This document shows, piece after piece, positions 59,879-64,000 of a stretch of DNA of 64,000 nucleotides. The position numbers and the translations under genes are program-made. The notes under the pieces are model-generated. The model was given only the letters and a program-made list of their open reading frames with translations, was not told the DNA's origin and ran no database searches. How positions within the stretch are numbered: position 1 is the first letter of the stretch; every line of letters starts with the position of its first letter. The DNA is from an uncultured Sphingomonadales bacterium (lineage in GTDB: Bacteria; Pseudomonadota; Alphaproteobacteria; Sphingomonadales; Sphingomonadaceae): NCBI GenBank assembly GCA_903832325.1, contig CAILBC010000021.1, forward strand, positions 38,739-102,738, written 5' to 3'.

Positions 59879-60933
59879 TCCCGGCTCGCCTGCTCGGCCT
59901 GGGCCGCGCCACCCCGCCACACATCATCGCCCAGGACGATGCGCGCGCATGGGCGCGGTCGCAATTTGCCGAGCGCTTTCCCGTATTCGAACGGCTGGCC
60001 CCGGTCTTTGCCAATGCCGGGATCAACCAGCGCCGCCTCGCCATGCCGGTCGAATGGTATCTGCAACCGCAGGACTGGGCGACGCGCACCGCGGCCTATC
60101 GCGAGGTGGCGCGCGGGCTGTTCATCGCGGCGGCGCGCGATGCGCTGGATGCTGCGCGGTTGCAACCATCAGACATCGACATCGTGGTCACCGTATCGTC
60201 TACCGGAATCGCCACGCCCAGCCTTGAGGCGCTGGCCCATGCCGAGATAGGCTTTCGCGCCGATGTCGCGCGCGTGCCGGTGTTCGGCCTGGGCTGTGCC
60301 GGTGGGGTCAGCGGACTGGCGCTGGCGGCACGGCTGGCCGCGGCGCAGCCTGGCGCACGGGTGCTGATGGTCACGGTCGAACTGTGTTCGCTGTCGTTCC
60401 GCGAAGACCAGCTGAGCAAGGCCAACATTGTCGCCACCGCGCTGTTCGGCGACGGCGCAGCCGCTGTCGTGCTGTCAACCGAAGGCCCGGCGCAAGTCGC
60501 CGTGGTCGACGCCGCCGACCATCTGTGGCCCGATACGCTCGATGTGATGGGCTGGGATGTTGCCCGGCACGGGTTCGGGGTGATCTTTGCCCAGTCGATC
60601 CCGGCGCTGATCGCGCGTCATTTGCGCACGACGCTGAACGGACTGTGTGCCGCGATGGGGACCTCGCGCGAAGCGATCGGCCGCTTCATCTGCCACCCCG
60701 GCGGCGCCAAAGTGGTCGAAGCGCTTGAGGCGAGCATGGAGCTTGCCCCGGGCACGCTTGATGCCGAACGCGCGGTGCTGGCCGACAACGGCAACATGTC
60801 GGCGCCATCGGTGCTGTTCGTGCTGCACCGCCTGCTGGCGGCAGATGCGCTGCCCGCCGACAGGAACAGCATCATGCTGGCGCTGGGGCCGGGCTTTACG
60901 CTCAGCAGCCTGTTGCTGACTCCGGTATTGTGA
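59875..60933 (+). CDS. Type III polyketide synthase
   Basis: A 352-residue chalcone/stilbene synthase-fold enzyme that extends an acyl-CoA starter with malonyl-CoA. The catalytic triad is Cys141 (FGLGCAGGVSG), His274 (FICHPGGAKV) and Asn307 (ADNGNMSAPS). Relatives in bacteria make alkylpyrones, alkylresorcinols or naphthalenes. The methyltransferase-like protein next to it resembles the BpsA-BpsB pair of Bacillus, which makes methylated alkylpyrones. Chain length is not predictable here. Confidence 0.94.
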   Translation: MIPARLLGLGRATPPHIIAQDDARAWARSQFAERFPVFERLAPVFANAGINQRRLAMPVEWYLQPQDWATRTAAYREVARGLFIAAARDALDAARLQPSDIDIVVTVSSTGIATPSLEALAHAEIGFRADVARVPVFGLGCAGGVSGLALAARLAAAQPGARVLMVTVELCSLSFREDQLSKANIVATALFGDGAAAVVLSTEGPAQVAVVDAADHLWPDTLDVMGWDVARHGFGVIFAQSIPALIARHLRTTLNGLCAAMGTSREAIGRFICHPGGAKVVEALEASMELAPGTLDAERAVLADNGNMSAPSVLFVLHRLLAADALPADRNSIMLALGPGFTLSSLLLTPVL

Positions 60934-60946
60934 CCGCAGCGGCCGC

Positions 60947-61435
60947 ATGATTGCCGAAATCGCCCTTGGCTATGTCACTTTGGCCCGGCTGGTCGAAATG
61001 CGCGTGGCCCGGGCGAACACCGCGCGGCTGATCGCCGGTGGCGCGGTGGAGGCATCGCCCGGGCACTATCCGGTGATCATCGCGATGCATCTGTGCTGGC
61101 TGGGCGGGTTGTGGTGGCTGGCGCCGGGGCGCGCCGTGGTGCCCGGCTGGCTGGCGCTGTTTGCCGCGCTGCAACCCTTGCGCGTGTGGGTCATGCTGGC
61201 GCTGGGGCCGCGGTGGACCGCGCGGATCATCGCCGTTCCCGGTGAAACGCTGGTGCGCAGCGGGCCCTATCGGTGGCTGCGGCATCCCAATTATGCGATT
61301 GTGGTGGGCGAAGTTGCCAGCCTGCCGCTTGCCTTCGGGTTGAATGCGATGGCGCTGGGCTTTTCGCTGGCCAATGCGGTGATGCTGACGATCCGCATCC
61401 GCGCCGAAGAAGCCGCTCTGGCCGATCTGCGTTGA
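60947..61435 (+). CDS. ICMT-family membrane methyltransferase (BpsB/YpbQ-like)
   Basis: A 162-residue membrane protein of the isoprenylcysteine carboxyl methyltransferase family. About four hydrophobic segments surround the family motif TLVRSGPYRWLRHPNYAIV, which binds SAM with the late residues of NAVMLTIRIRAEEAAL. Thirteen bases after a type III PKS gene, it is best read as the O-methyltransferase acting on the polyketide (as BpsB on alkylpyrones) rather than on proteins. Confidence 0.87.
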   Translation: MIAEIALGYVTLARLVEMRVARANTARLIAGGAVEASPGHYPVIIAMHLCWLGGLWWLAPGRAVVPGWLALFAALQPLRVWVMLALGPRWTARIIAVPGETLVRSGPYRWLRHPNYAIVVGEVASLPLAFGLNAMALGFSLANAVMLTIRIRAEEAALADLR

Positions 61436-61460
61436 CCGGACTGGCGCGGGGCCCGATACC

Positions 61461-63032
61461 TTGACCACCGTGATGACCACCGCCACCGCCTTGCCCCTGG
61501 ACGAACCGCGCGCCTCGCTGGCGATCTGGACCGGGTTTGCGCTGATGTGCATTGCGCTGTTCATGTCGGTGCTCGATGTGCAGATCGTGCTGACCGCGCT
61601 GCCGACGATGCAGCGCGGGCTGCATATCGGCGAAGACGCGATGAGCTGGATCCAGACCAGCTATCTGACCGCCGAAGTCATCTCGATCCCGCTGTCGGGG
61701 CTGCTGACCCGCGCGCTGAGCCTGCGCGGCTGCCTGGTGCTGGCGGTGGCGGGGTTCACGCTGGCCTCGGCGGCCTGCGGGTTCAGCGACGGGTTTGCCA
61801 TGCTGATCGTGGCGCGCACCGTGCAGGGGCTGTTTGGCGGGGTGATCATCCCGTGCGTGTTCAGCGCGGTGTTCCTGCTGTTTGGCCCGCGCGACGAACC
61901 GCTGGCCACCGGGCTTGCAGGGGTGATGGCGATGCTGGCGCCCACGCTGGGGCCCTGGCTGGGTGGCTGGCTGACAGTCCATGCCGGCTGGCCCTGGCTG
62001 TTCTTCATCAATCTGGTGCCGGGGATCGTTGCCGTTGCGGGGATGATCCGGCTGCTGCCGCGCGAGGCGGGCGATCCGGCGCTGCTGCGCCGGCTTGACC
62101 AGGCGGGGCTTATCCTGCTGGCACTGGCGATGACCGGGATCGAAATCGGGCTGAAAGAGGCACCGCTTGCCGGCTGGACCGCGCCGCACACCCTCGTGCC
62201 GGGCACGGTCGGACTGATCGCGCTGGGCGGCTTTGTCTGGCGGTGCCTGCGCGCCGCCGCACCGCTGGTCGATCCGCTGGCGCTGGCCGACTGGCGCGTG
62301 GCGCTGGGCACCGGGTGCAATGCGGTGCTGGGCGCAACGCTTTACGGTTCGACGTATCTGATGGTCCTGTTCCTGGGGCTGGTGCGCGGGCTGGATGCGC
62401 TGGCCATCGGACAGACGGTGATCCTGACCGGCGCGGCGCAACTGGTGACCGCGCCGGTGGCGGTCTGGGCGGAAAAACGCGTGCCGGCCTTGCCTTATTG
62501 CCTGGCCGGGTTTGCGCTGTTCGGGCTGGGCTGCTGGACCGACACCTGGTTGACCCCGGATAGTGGTTTTGCCGCGCTGTTCTGGCCGCAAGTGTTGCGC
62601 GGCGCGGCGCTGATGGTGTGCATTCTGGGCACGACGCGGCTGGCGCTGGGGCACCTGGCGCAAGACGCGGTGGCCAATGCCAGTGGCCTGTTCAATCTGG
62701 CGCGCAATCTGGGCGGGGCGCTGGGCATCGCGCTGATCGACAGCCTGCTCTATGGTCAGACGCCGCAGCGGGTGACGGCCATCATCGCCGCGCTGAAACA
62801 CGGCGATGTGGTGGTCGCCGCGGCGCTGCATCTGCCGATCGACGATTTTCAGGCGATGCACGATCTGCCGCTCGATGCGGACACGAAGGCGCTGCTGCAA
62901 CCGCTGATCACGCATCTGGCGCTCAGCCAGTCGATCAACATGGTCTGGGCAGTGCTGGCCGCGGCCTGCGTGATCCCCGTTGTCGCCTGCGCCGTGCCGC
63001 TGTTGCGCAAGCCGGCACAGCCTGCCACCTGA
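61461..63032 (+). CDS. MFS multidrug exporter, DHA2 (EmrB-like) family
   Basis: A 523-residue transporter with about 14 helices. Motif DXXXX near the first helix is FMSVLDVQIVLTALPTMQ, and the family segments WIQTSYLTAEVISIPLSG and GLMAMLAPTLGPWLGG-like (AGVMAMLAPTLGPWLGGWL) follow. Probably exports the product of the polyketide synthase. The start may be TTG 61461 or ATG 61473. Confidence 0.9.
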   Translation: MTTVMTTATALPLDEPRASLAIWTGFALMCIALFMSVLDVQIVLTALPTMQRGLHIGEDAMSWIQTSYLTAEVISIPLSGLLTRALSLRGCLVLAVAGFTLASAACGFSDGFAMLIVARTVQGLFGGVIIPCVFSAVFLLFGPRDEPLATGLAGVMAMLAPTLGPWLGGWLTVHAGWPWLFFINLVPGIVAVAGMIRLLPREAGDPALLRRLDQAGLILLALAMTGIEIGLKEAPLAGWTAPHTLVPGTVGLIALGGFVWRCLRAAAPLVDPLALADWRVALGTGCNAVLGATLYGSTYLMVLFLGLVRGLDALAIGQTVILTGAAQLVTAPVAVWAEKRVPALPYCLAGFALFGLGCWTDTWLTPDSGFAALFWPQVLRGAALMVCILGTTRLALGHLAQDAVANASGLFNLARNLGGALGIALIDSLLYGQTPQRVTAIIAALKHGDVVVAAALHLPIDDFQAMHDLPLDADTKALLQPLITHLALSQSINMVWAVLAAACVIPVVACAVPLLRKPAQPAT

Positions 63033-63038
63033 ACGCCG

Positions 63039-63746
63039 ATGCCTGCCTGCGCCGCATCACCGGACCAATTGCTTGAGGCGGGACAGGCCCACCATCGCAA
63101 GGGCGATCTTGCGGGTGCGGCGCGCTGTTACCACCAGGTGCTCGACCGCGCGCCCGACCATGCCGCGGCCTGCCACCTGCTTGGGCTGGTCCATGGGCAA
63201 TCGGGCGATCTCACCAATGCGTTTGTGCTGATCGGCCGGGCGCTGGTGCTCGACCCCGCTCTGGCCGAGGCGCATTGCGATATCGGCACGTTTTATCGCC
63301 AGACCGGGCAATTGGCCGAGGCCGCGCTGTCGTGGCGGCTGGCCGTTGCCGCAGATCCGGCCATGGCCAGGGCCTGGGCCGATCTCGGGCTGGTCTTGCG
63401 TGAACTGGGCGAGGCGGGCGAGGATGGCGGGGAAGACGGGGAGGGCGGGGCAATCACGGCACTGTACCGCGCGGTTGCGCTCGAACCCGGGCGAATCGAG
63501 GCGCAGTTTGCGCTCGGCTGCGCGCTGGACGACGCCGGACGGCTGGACGAAGCGATCGAGGCCCTGCGCGCGGTGATCACGCGGCGTCCGCGCCATGCCG
63601 GGGCGCAGGCGCGGCTGGGCGCAGTGCTGATGCAAATGGGCCGGCCGGCAGAGGCGCTGCCGGCGCTGCAGGATGCGGCGCGGCTGGCGCCCGACGCCGA
63701 GGTGGCGGCGGCCTTGGCAGCCTGCCGGGCCGCGCTGACCGCCTGA
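63039..63746 (+). CDS. Tetratricopeptide-repeat protein
   Basis: A 235-residue protein consisting of about five TPR units, for example HHRKGDLAGAARCYHQVLDR, AACHLLGLVHGQSGDLTNAF, EAHCDIGTFYRQTGQLAEAA and RHAGAQARLGAVLMQMGRPA. A Gly/Glu/Asp-rich break (about residues 126-142) interrupts the repeats. TPR domains mediate protein binding; the partner is unknown. It begins six bases after the MFS stop, so it may be co-transcribed with the polyketide operon. Confidence 0.85.
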   Translation: MPACAASPDQLLEAGQAHHRKGDLAGAARCYHQVLDRAPDHAAACHLLGLVHGQSGDLTNAFVLIGRALVLDPALAEAHCDIGTFYRQTGQLAEAALSWRLAVAADPAMARAWADLGLVLRELGEAGEDGGEDGEGGAITALYRAVALEPGRIEAQFALGCALDDAGRLDEAIEALRAVITRRPRHAGAQARLGAVLMQMGRPAEALPALQDAARLAPDAEVAAALAACRAALTA

Positions 63747-63755
63747 CACCCCCCC

Positions 63756-63792
63756 TTTGTTAGCCCCTCCCCCTCAGGGGCAGGGCTTTCAT
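63756..63792 (+). terminator. Weak hairpin after the TPR gene
   Basis: AGCCC ... GGGCT with an inner CCCC-TCA-GGGG, then TTTC. It lies between convergent TPR and etfA genes and could end both, but the T-run is short. Confidence 0.4.
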
Positions 63793-63798
63793 CGGGCC

Positions 63799-64000
63799 TT
63801 ACAGCTTGCCGGTCAGTTCCGGCACGGCGGCGAACAAGTCGGCGACGAGGCCGATGTCGGCCACCTGAAAGATCGGGGCGTCTTCGTCCTTGTTGATCGC
63901 GATGATCGTCTTGCTGTCCTTCATCCCGGCCAGATGCTGGATCGCGCCGCTGATGCCCACGGCCACATAGACTTCGGGGGCAACGATCTTGCCCGTCTGG
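63799..64000 (-). CDS. etfA: Electron transfer flavoprotein subunit alpha (C-terminal part, truncated by the window)
   Basis: The reverse strand reads [20 protein letters not shown], then [40 protein letters not shown] and ends ELTGKL with TAA at 63801-63799. This is the FAD-binding C-terminal domain of ETF alpha, which passes electrons from acyl-CoA dehydrogenases to the quinone pool. The N-terminal part and any etfB are outside the window. Confidence 0.94.
   Translation of the reverse strand, partial: QTGKIVAPEVYVAVGISGAIQHLAGMKDSKTIIAINKDEDAPIFQVADIGLVADLFAAVPELTGKL

Overview
The window is high-GC alphaproteobacterial chromosome, most likely from the order Sphingomonadales (Novosphingobium/Sphingobium-like). 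The evidence is the PopZ/DUF2497 protein, the DUF4129-DUF4350-MoxR-DUF58-SpoIIM-RDD cluster, a large TonB-dependent receptor inside an aromatic-catabolism locus, a membrane-anchored di-domain cytochrome c and a ChrR/DAD-type cupin family. Genes are tightly packed and many start codons overlap the previous stop (ATGA, GTGA or TGATG). I see no rRNA, tRNA, CRISPR array, transposase or integrase. The only mobile-like signal is one pair of REP-type palindromes. Short tandem repeats at gene borders are unusually frequent.

Layout: 1-2240 (-) is the translation/secretion core rpmH-rnpA-yidD-yidC (yidC runs off the left edge), preceded by a triplicated terminator. 2391-13216 is mostly housekeeping: an exported methyltransferase, a universal stress protein, a HAD phosphatase, a LysR regulator divergent from a two-subunit 3-oxoacid CoA-transferase, a GST, an acyltransferase, a thioesterase, popZ, a TolC-type exporter and a Pcm-like protein. 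13434-17188 (+) carries class I fumarase and a LytS/LytTR two-component pair.

17198-34365 is a large catabolic locus. The left arm (-) encodes an aromatic-acid-type MFS transporter, a zinc alcohol dehydrogenase, an SDR, a VanA-like Rieske oxygenase, three tandem cupins of the 2,4'-dihydroxyacetophenone dioxygenase type, a TonB-dependent receptor, a second MFS transporter and a VOC protein. The right arm (+) is a translationally coupled operon of a Tm-1-like ATP-binding protein, BCCP, biotin carboxylase, carboxyltransferase and HAD phosphatase, followed by an opposing quinone-oxidoreductase-type MDR gene. Four promoters in the locus carry variants of one operator (TTGTATGC-N-ATACAA type), so I read it as one regulon. 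Carboxylase plus phosphatase recalls the known phosphorylation-carboxylation-dephosphorylation route for hydroxyacetophenones (acetovanillone), here with a Tm-1-like protein where a kinase would be expected.

34496-48000 holds a Tat-exported superoxide dismutase, a YifB/ComM ATPase, a CBS protein, an IscA/ErpA-type protein, exonuclease III, a Fur-family regulator, dxs, a POT peptide transporter, ihfB and cytochrome c. 48218-55728 carries prephenate dehydratase and the six-gene MoxR cluster. 56045-63746 holds an isoaspartyl peptidase, a small Ala-rich peptide gene plus ATP-grasp ligase (-), and a divergent operon of a Cys-rich secreted protein, a type III polyketide synthase, a membrane methyltransferase and an MFS exporter (+), then a TPR protein. 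The C-terminal part of etfA (-) closes the window.
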